A DNA stretch of 35,236 bases from Planctomycetota bacterium (GTDB taxonomy: Bacteria; Planctomycetota; UBA11346): positions 1 to 35,236 of the forward strand of contig JANQLF010000088.1 in NCBI GenBank assembly GCA_028280785.1. Direction: 5' to 3'. Position 1 is the first letter of the stretch. Every line of letters starts with the position of its first letter. A program made the position numbers and the translations under genes. This document shows positions 7,773 to 16,225 of this stretch, piece after piece. The notes under the pieces are model-generated. The model saw nothing but the letters and a program-made list of their open reading frames with translations, did no database searches and was not told where the DNA came from.

Positions 7773-8342
7773 CTATTCATCACCAAGCATGACGTTGGCT
7801 TGCCAGTAAACGTCATCTTGGCCATTATTGTTACAACGACGAGCGCAGACAAATAAGTAATCAGACAGGCGATTTAAAAATTGCAGTGCATGTTCGTTGC
7901 AGGCCTCTTCAGCATGCAATTTCCAAGCCTCACGTTCAGCACGACGAATTTGGCAGCGCGCTTGATGACAAAATGCAGCCGCCTTATTGCCACCCGGAAT
8001 TATAAATTGCTCAAGTGGGGGCAGTTCATTTTGAAAGGCATCGATGGCATGTTCAATATGCGTCGCGTGATCGGCAGTAATACGTGGGATTTTGCGATCA
8101 CTGGAAAGCGGACAGGTGATGTCGCTGCCTAAATCAAAGAGTTGGTGTTGAAGACCTTCAATGTGTTCGCGCACGCTTTCATCCAAGTCTTCACACAGCA
8201 AGAGACCGAGGCTGGCATTCGCTTCATCAATGGCACCACAAACAGCAAAGTGTAGATCTTGTTTGTCGCGGCGTTCGCCGTTTGCGAGATGGCTTTGACC
8301 CTTGTCACCGCCCTTGGTGTAAATTTTAAAGTCTGATGGCAT
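7773..8342 (-). CDS. Cob(I)alamin adenosyltransferase, PduO/MMAB type
   Basis: The enzyme transfers adenosyl from ATP to cob(I)alamin, making adenosylcobalamin for B12-dependent enzymes. Recognition rests on the N-terminal ATP-binding segment IYTKGGDKGQSHLANGERR (residues about 7-25), GAIDEANASLG, the R-R-x-E-R helix and the closing FLNRLSDYLFVCARR motif. The length of 189 residues from the ATG at 8342 is normal for the family. In-frame ATGs at 8357 and 8381 are possible; the last has GAGGAG, but only one base before the ATG, which is too close. It diverges from proA across 63 bp. No B12 biosynthesis gene or B12-dependent enzyme is in the window, so this may be a salvage function. Confidence 0.93.
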   Translation of the reverse strand: MPSDFKIYTKGGDKGQSHLANGERRDKQDLHFAVCGAIDEANASLGLLLCEDLDESVREHIEGLQHQLFDLGSDITCPLSSDRKIPRITADHATHIEHAIDAFQNELPPLEQFIIPGGNKAAAFCHQARCQIRRAEREAWKLHAEEACNEHALQFLNRLSDYLFVCARRCNNNGQDDVYWQANVMLGDE

Positions 8343-8405
8343 GCTCGCATATTCCATTGTCAGCAGCCAACTGCAACGCATACTCCTCGACCGTTCGGAG
8401 CACAG

Positions 8406-9662
8406 ATGGATTTAAGTGAACACGTCAATGCCTTGTGCGCCGCTGCTAGTCCTGCAGCGCAAGCATTGAGTATTGCGAGTAATGAACAGCGTTGCGCTGC
8501 ATTGGAAGCAGCCGCTGTCGCTATTGAAGCTGCGGCTGCTGAAATTTTAGCCGCCAATGAACAAGATCTTGCCCGTGCTCCGGAATTTAATTTAAGTGAA
8601 TCGATGATCGATCGTTTGCGTTTAGATGATACACGTCTAGCGGGCGTCGTTGCTGATTTACGTGGTGTTAAAGGGCAGGACGATCCGGTTGGGCGGATTT
8701 TAGAAGAGCGCGATATTGCCGATGGTATTCACTTACAAAAAGTCAGTGTGCCGATTGGTGTGGTTGCGATTATTTTTGAAAGTCGTCCAAATGTCACTGT
8801 CGATGCCGCGGCATTATGTGTGCGCAGTGGCAACGCCTGTATTTTACGTGGCGGTAAAGAAGCCGTGCATACCAATAATGCATTTGCTGACGCATTTCGT
8901 CAGGGATTAGAAGCAGCTGGATTGCCAGCTGATAGCGTGCAGCTCGTGCAAGAACAGGACCGTGCCTTAGTGCCTATTTTATTAGCACGTGAAGACGCGA
9001 TTAATTTAGTTATTCCCCGTGGCGGCGAAACATTAATTAAAGCCGTGCTTGAATGCAGCAAAGTGCCTGTGGTGAAACACGATAAAGGCGTCTGTAGCAT
9101 GTATGTGCACAGCGAAGCAAATTTGGATATGGCCGTTGAATTAATTATCAACGGCAAGGTGCAGCGACCTGGTGTTTGTAATGCGATTGAAAATATTATT
9201 GTAGATAAAGCAATTGCGCAGTCAGCGGTGCCAAAAATTAGTGCAGCCCTGCGTGAGCACAGTGTTGAAGTGCGCGGCGATGAATTAGCCAGTGTACTTG
9301 ATGATAAGATTGTCTTGGCAAATGATGCTGATTGGGATGAAGAATATTTAGCATTAATCGTTTCAATTAAATGCGTCGCAGGTTTGTCCGAGGCAATTGA
9401 TTTTATCAATACCCACGGCAGTCAGCATTCCGATTCAATTATCACTGAAAACCAAGAAGCTGCAGAAGAATATTTACGCTGCATTGATAGCGCTTGCGTT
9501 TATCACAATGCCTCAACGCGTTACACCGATGGCAGTCAATTTGGCTTAGGCGCTGAAGTAGGTATCAGCACCAATCGCCTACACGCCCGCGGCCCTATGG
9601 GTATTAATGAGTTGTGTACTTACAAATACGTGATGCGTGGAGCAGGCCAAACACGCGGCTAA
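8406..9662 (+). CDS. proA: Gamma-glutamyl phosphate reductase ProA
   Basis: ProA reduces gamma-glutamyl phosphate with NADPH to glutamate 5-semialdehyde, the second step of proline synthesis. The 418-residue protein has the standard length. It shows the conserved VPIGVVAIIFESRPNVT segment (115-131), the nucleotide-binding region around SGNACILRGGKEA, the PRGG motif (204-207) and the catalytic cysteine Cys258 in QRPGVCNAIE, followed by the C-terminal GAEVGISTNRLHARGPMG block. A GGAG at 8397-8400 sits 5 bases before the ATG. No proB is adjacent. The gene is convergent with thrB, and the gap between them holds a dispersed inverted repeat. Confidence 0.97.
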   Translation: MDLSEHVNALCAAASPAAQALSIASNEQRCAALEAAAVAIEAAAAEILAANEQDLARAPEFNLSESMIDRLRLDDTRLAGVVADLRGVKGQDDPVGRILEERDIADGIHLQKVSVPIGVVAIIFESRPNVTVDAAALCVRSGNACILRGGKEAVHTNNAFADAFRQGLEAAGLPADSVQLVQEQDRALVPILLAREDAINLVIPRGGETLIKAVLECSKVPVVKHDKGVCSMYVHSEANLDMAVELIINGKVQRPGVCNAIENIIVDKAIAQSAVPKISAALREHSVEVRGDELASVLDDKIVLANDADWDEEYLALIVSIKCVAGLSEAIDFINTHGSQHSDSIITENQEAAEEYLRCIDSACVYHNASTRYTDGSQFGLGAEVGISTNRLHARGPMGINELCTYKYVMRGAGQTRG

Positions 9663-9668
9663 TATTTA

Positions 9669-9741
9669 TTCCAACCACAGATGGACATGAATTATCCCGG
9701 ATTAAATATCTGAGAACTTCTGTGTTAATCTGTGGTTGAAA
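9669..9741. repeat. Dispersed CCACAGAT-type inverted repeat, copy 1
   Basis: This element lies between the convergent proA and thrB genes. Its ends are an 11 bp perfect inverted repeat (CAACCACAGAT at 9672-9682, ATCTGTGGTTG at 9728-9738). A second copy with the same ends and the same internal AATATCTGAGAA lies at 25680-25741. Related CACAGAT/CTGTG words recur inside. The transcript would fold into an imperfect hairpin on either strand, so a bidirectional terminator or mRNA 3'-end role is possible. Confidence 0.8.
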
Positions 9742-9758
9742 TGAAACAGATAGGAAAA

Positions 9759-10634
9759 CTAACTAAGCTGTTCGAGACCATTATTATTAAAAGTAATTTT
9801 ACGAATTTCTGCTTCATCCGTGTAGGCATTTTCTAAAGCCTCTTTAACACCACTGACTTTGCTCTTGGTGCATAAACTTAATATGCACGAACCACTGCCG
9901 CTAATAAATGTTGAAATAGCACCAGCTTCATCAGCAGCTTTGCGACAAATATCTAAGGCTGGATTTAATCGGGCACGATAATGTTCATGCCACGAGCCTT
10001 TAAATAATCCGTGTAAAATATCGAGGCGGCCACCGACTAAGGCGGCACTGATCATGCTGCAGCGTTGAATAGCTAAAATGCCTTCTTCTTTGGAAAAGTG
10101 ATCGGGTAATACTTTGCGCGCTTCGTTGGTTTTGACTTCGTAGCTTGGGATAGTGATGACTGCTTCTAATAAATCATTCATCGGATAGCGTTGCCATTGC
10201 AATTTTTCATTAACCGAACCAACAATCGTAAAACCACCAAGAACGGCGGCGCAAATATTATCTGGGTGTCCTTCGAGTTCGCTGCCAAGGCGAATAATTT
10301 CACCCATATCAATATCTTTGCCATGGAGGCCTTGGTAGGCAGCGATGCATGAAGCATAAATCGTTGATGAGGAACCCATGCCACGGGCAATCGGCACATC
10401 ACCTTCAATGCTGACGCTGAGTGCGGGGAGTTCCGTTTCCCAGGCAGAGGCACAGGCCTTGCGGCAATCTTCGAGCATGTGTGAAAGCGCATCATCACCC
10501 GGTGCATCGATGGTTTTGTAGGTACAGACATTGGCTGCACTCAAGGCAATACCGAAGCAGTCAAAACCATGACCCAAATTCGTCGTAGAAGCAGGTACTC
10601 GAAATCGCATGGGCGGCAGTATGTGTGCCTTCAT
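9759..10634 (-). CDS. thrB: Homoserine kinase ThrB (GHMP family)
   Basis: ThrB phosphorylates homoserine at the start of the threonine branch. The GHMP-kinase signatures are all present: an N-terminal PASTTNLGHGFDCFGIAL segment (14-31), the phosphate-binding loop PIARGMGSSST (81-91), EGHPDN (121-126) and the C-terminal SGSGS motif. The PASTTNLG...DCFGIAL pattern is that of homoserine kinases rather than of mevalonate or galactokinases. The length of 291 residues is usual. The start is not firmly set: the ATG at 10634 and one at 10610 both lack a clear Shine-Dalgarno sequence, and the upstream region is T-rich. It is a single gene here, divergent from sppA and convergent with proA; thrA and thrC are not in the window. 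Confidence 0.94.
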   Translation of the reverse strand: MKAHILPPMRFRVPASTTNLGHGFDCFGIALSAANVCTYKTIDAPGDDALSHMLEDCRKACASAWETELPALSVSIEGDVPIARGMGSSSTIYASCIAAYQGLHGKDIDMGEIIRLGSELEGHPDNICAAVLGGFTIVGSVNEKLQWQRYPMNDLLEAVITIPSYEVKTNEARKVLPDHFSKEEGILAIQRCSMISAALVGGRLDILHGLFKGSWHEHYRARLNPALDICRKAADEAGAISTFISGSGSCILSLCTKSKVSGVKEALENAYTDEAEIRKITFNNNGLEQLS

Positions 10635-10760
10635 GATAAAAAAAGGGTAAATGAGCCGTTAAACATACGTCTTTTTTGATACTCCGATGTTTTCAAATAG
10701 CTGATCTGCTGTATGCTCAGGCCCCTTTGGTCGGTCATGTAATTAAATGAGGAATTTCCT

Positions 10761-12458
10761 ATGTTAGTGTTTATCAAAAATTCTTTGACATGTGTGCTAT
10801 TGTCTTTGCTGTCATTAAATCCACATGCTAGTGCAGCAGAAAATGCTGACGGTGAAGCACAAAAACCTTTGGAAGCCGGTACAGCGTATGTCTATTTACA
10901 AGGAACGTATCCCTTACGTTCATCAGTTCCTTTATTTAATGCACCGATGCTTTCACGGTCAGAAGGCCGTGCCTTATTGCAAAAAACCTTAGCTTCGAAT
11001 CGTAAGCACATCGTCATTGATTGTACCCATGGTGCATTTTTAAGTGCAGGTTGTGCTGAATCTTTTGCTGCTTGCATTAGAAAATATAAGCATGAAGGGC
11101 AAACGGTTGCCTGTATCTTTGATAGTGTCAGTGATGTCGATTTAATACTTGCAGCTGCTTGCGATGAAGTGTTAACGATTCAGGCACATGTGCATCAAGT
11201 TGATGGTTTAGCCTTATATATGGATTATTACGCCGATGCTTTACACAAATTAGGTATTAAATTTAATGCAGTAACCAGTGGACCTGAAAAAACAGCGCCA
11301 GAATTTATCACGCAAAGTAAACCAAGTGCTGCGGCATTGGCCGAAGCCGAAAAACTTATGAATGTTATCGATGCTAATGCATTGAATTTAAGTAAGCGGC
11401 CAGGTCTAAGTATTGATAAAATTAAAGCAGCACGTGAACATGCACCACAAACGAGCGCGCAATTAGTTGCCAGTGGTTTGGTTGATAAAGAGGTGGAAAT
11501 GAGTGCATGGCGACGTTCGCTGCCGCGTCCGTTAAAGACCATAACAAATAAAAATGAAAAAATGCCCGATTTATCCTCGTTTACGGGGATGATGGCATTT
11601 TGGGGACAACTGATGCGTGGACCCAAAGATAGCAAGGCCAAGGCATTTATCGCTGTGCTCGAATTAGAAGGCAGCATCATGGATGGAGATGGCGACGAGC
11701 CGGGCATCATCACTGCGTTAAGTACGGTTAAGGAAATTCGTAAATTAGAAAAAGACGAGCGCGTTAAAGGCGTTCTTGTTCGTATAAACAGCGGTGGTGG
11801 AAGTGCCTCAGCAAGTGACCGCATTTACCATGCCTTAAAATCCTTAGCCAAGACTAAGCCGTGCTTAGCCCTGATTGACGATGTGGCAGCCAGCGGCGGT
11901 TATTATATCGCTTGTGGTACACCATTTATCATGGCGCACCAAAGTAGTATCACCGGTTCAATCGGGGTCTTTGCTGTCATGCCTGATTTAACCGCGATGC
12001 GCAATAAAATGGGCATCAATCGTCACATCTTGTCTAGTTCATCCCGCGCTACGGTTATGGACACTGGTGCTTTTGATGAGCAGAAACGCGCGGCGATTTC
12101 GACTATAATCAAAGATGTTGATCAGCGCTTTCAGGGCATCGTAGCCAAGGAACGCAAACTAGAGGCCGAGGCGGTAGCTAAACTTGCTGACGGCAAGGTC
12201 TACTTAGCCAAAGAAGCCCAAGATTTGGGTCTGATCAATGCGACTGGTGATTATGCTATGGCCTTGGTGGCTCTCGAAAAACGCTGCGGCCAAAGCGGCT
12301 TGCCTGTCGAGCGTTTCCCGGCTCAAAAAGGTCTCGCGGAGCTTTTGGGCATGGGCATGCAGATGTGGTTACCAGCCTCCATCAGGCATCTGATTCAGGC
12401 CTCTCAAAGCGGTCGATTACAGGTTTTCTGTTGGCGCCAAATGCCAACGCTGCGCTAG
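10761..12458 (+). CDS. sppA: Signal peptide peptidase SppA, two-domain (67K-type) form
   Basis: SppA degrades cleaved signal peptides in the inner membrane or periplasm using a Ser/Lys dyad. The protein is a tandem of two ClpP-like domains, as in the long E. coli-type enzyme. The likely catalytic Lys177 lies in the first domain (SGPEKTAPE, matching the G-x-Y-K-S-A element), and the nucleophile Ser378 lies in the second (DDVAASGGYY), followed by SITGSIGVFAVMPDL. A signal peptide or membrane anchor covers residues 1-26. GAGGAA sits 7 bases before the ATG. A weak sigma70-like pair (TTTTCA at 10690, TATGCT at 10712, 16 bp spacing) is visible in the divergent region with thrB but is not convincing alone. 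The gene ends at the structured intergenic element. Confidence 0.93.
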   Translation: MLVFIKNSLTCVLLSLLSLNPHASAAENADGEAQKPLEAGTAYVYLQGTYPLRSSVPLFNAPMLSRSEGRALLQKTLASNRKHIVIDCTHGAFLSAGCAESFAACIRKYKHEGQTVACIFDSVSDVDLILAAACDEVLTIQAHVHQVDGLALYMDYYADALHKLGIKFNAVTSGPEKTAPEFITQSKPSAAALAEAEKLMNVIDANALNLSKRPGLSIDKIKAAREHAPQTSAQLVASGLVDKEVEMSAWRRSLPRPLKTITNKNEKMPDLSSFTGMMAFWGQLMRGPKDSKAKAFIAVLELEGSIMDGDGDEPGIITALSTVKEIRKLEKDERVKGVLVRINSGGGSASASDRIYHALKSLAKTKPCLALIDDVAASGGYYIACGTPFIMAHQSSITGSIGVFAVMPDLTAMRNKMGINRHILSSSSRATVMDTGAFDEQKRAAISTIIKDVDQRFQGIVAKERKLEAEAVAKLADGKVYLAKEAQDLGLINATGDYAMALVALEKRCGQSGLPVERFPAQKGLAELLGMGMQMWLPASIRHLIQASQSGRLQVFCWRQMPTLR

Positions 12459-12505
12459 GTGCAAAATGTCAAAAACTAGTGTTACAGTAAGATCTTGCGT
12501 GGATC

Positions 12506-12653
12506 CTGGGTGTATTGATAGGGACTAAAACACCCCAGCTACTTCGACATGTTCTAGGCTTGGAAGTAGCTACTGATCTTTAGTATCCCTGGTCTCTGAC
12601 GTAAACGGGTTTGAACCTCAAAGTCTAGCACCCGTTTACTTTCTTTGGGATAC
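12506..12653 (+). promoter_or_regulatory. Candidate pseudoknotted structured RNA / cis-regulatory leader upstream of the large TPR gene
   Basis: Several long complementary segments interlock here. P1 is CTGGGTGT (12506-12513) with ACACCCCAG (12530-12538, one bulged C). P2 is AGGGACTAAA (12520-12529, inside the P1 loop) with TTTAGTATCCCT (12579-12590, two-base bulge), which creates an H-type pseudoknot with P1 and P2 directly abutting. P3 is a 9 bp perfect hairpin (12537-12545 with 12563-12571) inside the long pseudoknot loop. In addition, GTATCCC (12583-12589) is perfectly complementary to GGGATAC (12647-12653), which contains the only Shine-Dalgarno-like bases before the ATG at 12660, so P2 and this pairing exclude each other. 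I recognise no known riboswitch class. It could instead be a small RNA ending at the hairpin at 12601. The pairings are seen directly; the function is inferred. Confidence 0.5.
12601..12646 (+). terminator. 10 bp hairpin followed by a T-rich tract
   Basis: GTAAACGGGT (12601-12610) pairs perfectly with ACCCGTTTAC (12630-12639) over a 19-base loop, followed by TTTCTTT at 12640-12646. It could terminate sppA transcription or a small RNA from the preceding structured region, or act as an attenuator for the TPR gene that starts 14 bp later. The long loop and interrupted T-tract make it weaker than a classical terminator. Confidence 0.55.
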
Positions 12654-12659
12654 ATTGTT

Positions 12660-15600
12660 ATGAAAACACAGCTCTTTACAGCTTTACTCACCTTAACGCT
12701 TTCTGGCCAATGGCTTATGGGCGCTACCGCGACAGAGCGCGACCATCACTTCTGGGCGGTGAAACGTCTGATTGATAAGGAAGTGTCCTTGATAGCCGAA
12801 CCGGAAATGGCCGCGTTTAAAACGGCCGGTTATCCAGAGGGCGATAACTACGGCATGTGCCTGCGTTTGCTCTACTGCCGTACCTTTGAAGTTGATGATG
12901 AAACCTTATCCAAAGAAATTCCAGGGCTGGAAAAAAGCATCAGTAAATTTAATCGTCCAGAATTTGATGTATTAATCTCTGATGAAGTAAACGCAGCTTG
13001 GATCTTACGCTTTGTGAATCCGGTACTTCGCGATTTATTACCAACCAGTCCAGCAAAGCCTCTTGGTGAAGAGAAAAAAGCTCGCGTTCAAAAGCGTATT
13101 AAAATTTTATGCGACAAAGCAACCTTTGCTTTAGCCGAATTACGCAAGCAATTAGAGACCAACAAAGCGGATGAAGATAAAAATGATAACGGTGAATTAG
13201 ATGATAATGAAAGCATGAACGTCATTCGTAAGGGTGTCGATTTACGTCTGAATTACTGCAACGCTTTTTACTTTACTTATCTCGCCCTGCGTGAAGTGCT
13301 CTATCGTGGTGATGAGTTTGGTTTAGATCCGAAAGATGCAGAAGCATTTATGCAAGCGCAACTCGGTTCGAACGAGCAAATCGAGGAACTTGGTAACTGG
13401 GATTGGAACTTCGCCGAATATCAAATTTTCTTGCGCCATCGCATTATGGTGATGTCCAGCGAGCCAGTACGCCAAGGTCACAAATACGGTGATTATGGTC
13501 AGGTTTCAGCGAGTTTCCTCGATGTGCTCGACACACCGCTTGATTCTTATCCGGGCCGCGTGCGCCCATTTATTGAAGACTTAAAAATGACCGCCTTAGG
13601 TGATTTATTAGGCTGGCATATCGCGCTGCATAAAAACCGCGATAAATTAGTTCAAATCGATAAGCAGCGTCAGGCATCGTCGAATAAGCGGCGCTCTCGT
13701 AAGCAAAAAGACCGACCAAATTATTCTGAAGAAGGTATTAAATATTGGGAGCAGTACGCTGAAACCTTTAAGGTTGAAGATCTGATTGCCAAGGACAAAG
13801 GTAAGATGGGTCAAAAGGCTGCTGAAGTTGCCTTTATTGCTGCGCAGCTCTATCGCTTAGCCGGTAATACAGCGGAAGCATTAGAAACCGTGGGCATGGT
13901 GCTCGACAATAAAAATCATTACTACTACGGTAATGCGCGTCGCTGGAAATCATTTTTGATGAAACCACCCGAAACACCAGGCGCTTTGGATTGGACATCA
14001 GCTGCTAAATTGGTCGATCCTGAGCAAGTATTAAATAATATTGCCGATGTACTTAGCGAAGCCCGTGGTATTGAGGACAAAAAACAACGTCGCAACATGT
14101 ATATGGGTGCAGCTATTTCATTACGCAACTCAGTTTACAGCTTGCAAGATGACCAATATAAAAAGTTATGGATTAAAACTGGTCCGAAGGCTTATTACCA
14201 GTTAGGTTACGTGCTTTATAAACTCGGCATGGTTGAACATGCGGCGATGGCTTCGATTGAAGGTGCGCGTGCGTTTGGCTCTATCTATCAAGGGCGTCGA
14301 GGTCGTCCAAATCCATTTAAAGATAAAGATGGTAAGGATAATAAATATACCGAAGACCTACAAAAATTAGTGCAGAACATGTCAATCTATTCAAGCCAGC
14401 TGCGACGTGTCGATAAATCTGATGCGGCGAACACGCTTTATAAATACAATATTAAAGTTCAAAAATATTACCCATCGGACTGGACTGGTACTGGCCCAAA
14501 ACAAAAGGCTATCGCCGCATTGCAGGATAAAAAATACGATGAGGCCTTAATGGAGTTGGCACCTTTGGAAGAGGGTGGAGAAGAGGTCACCAATTCCGAT
14601 AAAATCTGGGCCGCTCGTATTAAAGCCTATATCATTTACCTACAATGGGACGTAAAATTTAAGGCCTCTGGTGCTGATGGGGCAAAGGATCTCTCAGCTA
14701 AGCTCGATTCAGCCATTAAAGGCGTGACGGGATTGCTTGAGAAATTCAAGGCTGATAAAGATATCGCCGAGGAAGCTGGTAAAGCCAAGCAAATGGTGAT
14801 CTCTATCGAAGTCGGTAAGGCCTTCCGTACCGAAGATTATCTCAAAGTCTTAACGACCTTGGACGAAGAATTCTGGAAAAATCCACCAGAAGAGGGTTCG
14901 GTCCTGCAAAAATTGGCCAACCAAATGTGTGGTGCGAGCTATAAATATCATGCCGGTTTGATGAAGGAAAAAGACCCTCAAAAAACCATCATGATTTGGC
15001 CGCATATTCGCCGTTCTTATGTGGCGTTAAAAATGGCAAAAGAAAAAACTGGTGCGACCCTGGCAAACAGCAGCAAGGCTTTGGCAGCAACCTACAAAAA
15101 CATTGGTACCCTCGCTGATTGGTTTATTACCAATAAAGACAATTTAAAAGATAAAGAATTTAACTTTGGTGACATGAATAAAATCGTTCAACAGGCGCCG
15201 CTGCAATATGGTAACCTGATGTGGGACGTGGTTTTTGGAAATACCAAAGAATTGCCGTTGGTGCTGACTGTCGCACGTACCTTGCACCGTGGTAATGATG
15301 GTGATCGCGCCGCAGTGTTATATGAGCAATACCTCAATGCGATTAAGCAAGACTCGGCATTGATGGCCTTCCGTGATGATCCGAAGGATGTAGTCGATGG
15401 TGTTGGTGATGTGATCATGGCTGCGCCATTAAATAATTTGAAGAAAAAATGGCCAGAAATTCGCGACCTCCTGGTCGACAAGCCAAGCTTCATTGAAGAA
15501 TATAAAGAACATGGTGGAACTACGCATCAAATGTCTGAAGAGAAACTCGATTATGCCAAGGCGACTGATGCCTTGAACGAAATGCTGAAAATGGCTAGCG

Positions 15601-16223
15601 GTAAAAAAGCGGCACTCGGTGGTGATTATGAAAAAGTCATTAGCAGCGTGACGAAGTTGCGCGACATGGCCAAGCAATTGTCGACCTATATTCAAGTGAT
15701 GGATTATACCGTGCTGGCATATTTGTCGGTGAATAAAATGAACAATGCTTTGCCTTATATTAAAACCTTGATCGCTTATGACCCGATTCATCCGCGCTAT
15801 CGTGCTTTGAATGTGGAAATTGTCTTACGTCAAATTGCAGAAGATCAGGCACCGCCGCCGGAAGAAATAAAAGCGGCACGTGGAATTGCTGCTGAGCGTT
15901 TAAAAGAAACCAAAAATAAACCGGATAAAGTCAAGCCACATTGGCTGTCGTACTGCCAAGTCTATGAACTCACAGTTGTATTAAATGAAGTTGATCGCCT
16001 GAATAAATCATTGAAGCGTCATTATAATGATGACATCACGCGTATCTTATTCGACTTGGCTGCTGATAATGGTGATGGCACCTATATTGCGATCGATCCA
16101 GAAGCGGCGGCGATTATTCAGCGTTATCTCAAATTATATGAACATAAGGGTATCACCTTTCCGGCACCGTTTGAAGCCAAGGCGGGTGATGATCAATTAG
16201 TTATAAAAATGGTGAAGGAGTAA
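12660..16223 (+). CDS. Large secreted TPR-like repeat protein with one EF-hand-type loop
   Basis: I do not recognise a named family. The 1187-residue product begins with a signal peptide (residues 1 to about 21, cleavage near LMGATA) and is then almost entirely helical, with TPR-like pairs such as AAQLYRLAGNTAEALETVGMVL and GYVLYKLGMVEHAAMASIEGA. Asp173-Glu184 (DKNDNGELDDNE) fits a calcium-binding EF-hand loop at positions 1, 3, 5, 6, 8, 9 and 12. An Arg/Lys cluster (NKRRSRKQKDR) follows at about residue 345. I place the start at the ATG at 12660, where the signal peptide begins; an upstream in-frame TTG at 12645 is less likely. It heads a three-gene set with the TPR genes at 16226 and 17258 and probably acts as a periplasmic scaffold. 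Confidence 0.8.
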   Translation: MKTQLFTALLTLTLSGQWLMGATATERDHHFWAVKRLIDKEVSLIAEPEMAAFKTAGYPEGDNYGMCLRLLYCRTFEVDDETLSKEIPGLEKSISKFNRPEFDVLISDEVNAAWILRFVNPVLRDLLPTSPAKPLGEEKKARVQKRIKILCDKATFALAELRKQLETNKADEDKNDNGELDDNESMNVIRKGVDLRLNYCNAFYFTYLALREVLYRGDEFGLDPKDAEAFMQAQLGSNEQIEELGNWDWNFAEYQIFLRHRIMVMSSEPVRQGHKYGDYGQVSASFLDVLDTPLDSYPGRVRPFIEDLKMTALGDLLGWHIALHKNRDKLVQIDKQRQASSNKRRSRKQKDRPNYSEEGIKYWEQYAETFKVEDLIAKDKGKMGQKAAEVAFIAAQLYRLAGNTAEALETVGMVLDNKNHYYYGNARRWKSFLMKPPETPGALDWTSAAKLVDPEQVLNNIADVLSEARGIEDKKQRRNMYMGAAISLRNSVYSLQDDQYKKLWIKTGPKAYYQLGYVLYKLGMVEHAAMASIEGARAFGSIYQGRRGRPNPFKDKDGKDNKYTEDLQKLVQNMSIYSSQLRRVDKSDAANTLYKYNIKVQKYYPSDWTGTGPKQKAIAALQDKKYDEALMELAPLEEGGEEVTNSDKIWAARIKAYIIYLQWDVKFKASGADGAKDLSAKLDSAIKGVTGLLEKFKADKDIAEEAGKAKQMVISIEVGKAFRTEDYLKVLTTLDEEFWKNPPEEGSVLQKLANQMCGASYKYHAGLMKEKDPQKTIMIWPHIRRSYVALKMAKEKTGATLANSSKALAATYKNIGTLADWFITNKDNLKDKEFNFGDMNKIVQQAPLQYGNLMWDVVFGNTKELPLVLTVARTLHRGNDGDRAAVLYEQYLNAIKQDSALMAFRDDPKDVVDGVGDVIMAAPLNNLKKKWPEIRDLLVDKPSFIEEYKEHGGTTHQMSEEKLDYAKATDALNEMLKMASGKKAALGGDYEKVISSVTKLRDMAKQLSTYIQVMDYTVLAYLSVNKMNNALPYIKTLIAYDPIHPRYRALNVEIVLRQIAEDQAPPPEEIKAARGIAAERLKETKNKPDKVKPHWLSYCQVYELTVVLNEVDRLNKSLKRHYNDDITRILFDLAADNGDGTYIAIDPEAAAIIQRYLKLYEHKGITFPAPFEAKAGDDQLVIKMVKE

Positions 16224-16225
16224 TT

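Noticed and set aside
8900..9409. 169-codon open frame antisense to proA
   Set aside because: It lies wholly within proA, has no ribosome-binding site and no recognisable domain; the frame is open because of proA codon bias.
10690..10717. Sigma70-like promoter for sppA (TTTTCA, 16 bp, TATGCT)
   Set aside because: Each box matches only 4 of 6 consensus bases and such pairs occur by chance in A/T-rich gaps. I mention it under sppA but do not list it as a feature.
11228..11824. 198-codon open frame antisense to sppA
   Set aside because: The composition is low-complexity Ser/Leu/Ala and it has no start signal; it is a shadow of sppA.
12611..12629. GGTTTGAACC-like bases resembling a tRNA T-arm or the tmRNA 3' end
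   Set aside because: No acceptor stem, anticodon arm, CCA end or tag-peptide frame can be built around it; the bases are the loop of the 12601-12639 hairpin.
12601..12639. Possible integron attC-like inverted repeat
   Set aside because: The ends do not give the required core-site words and there is no integrase or cassette structure nearby.
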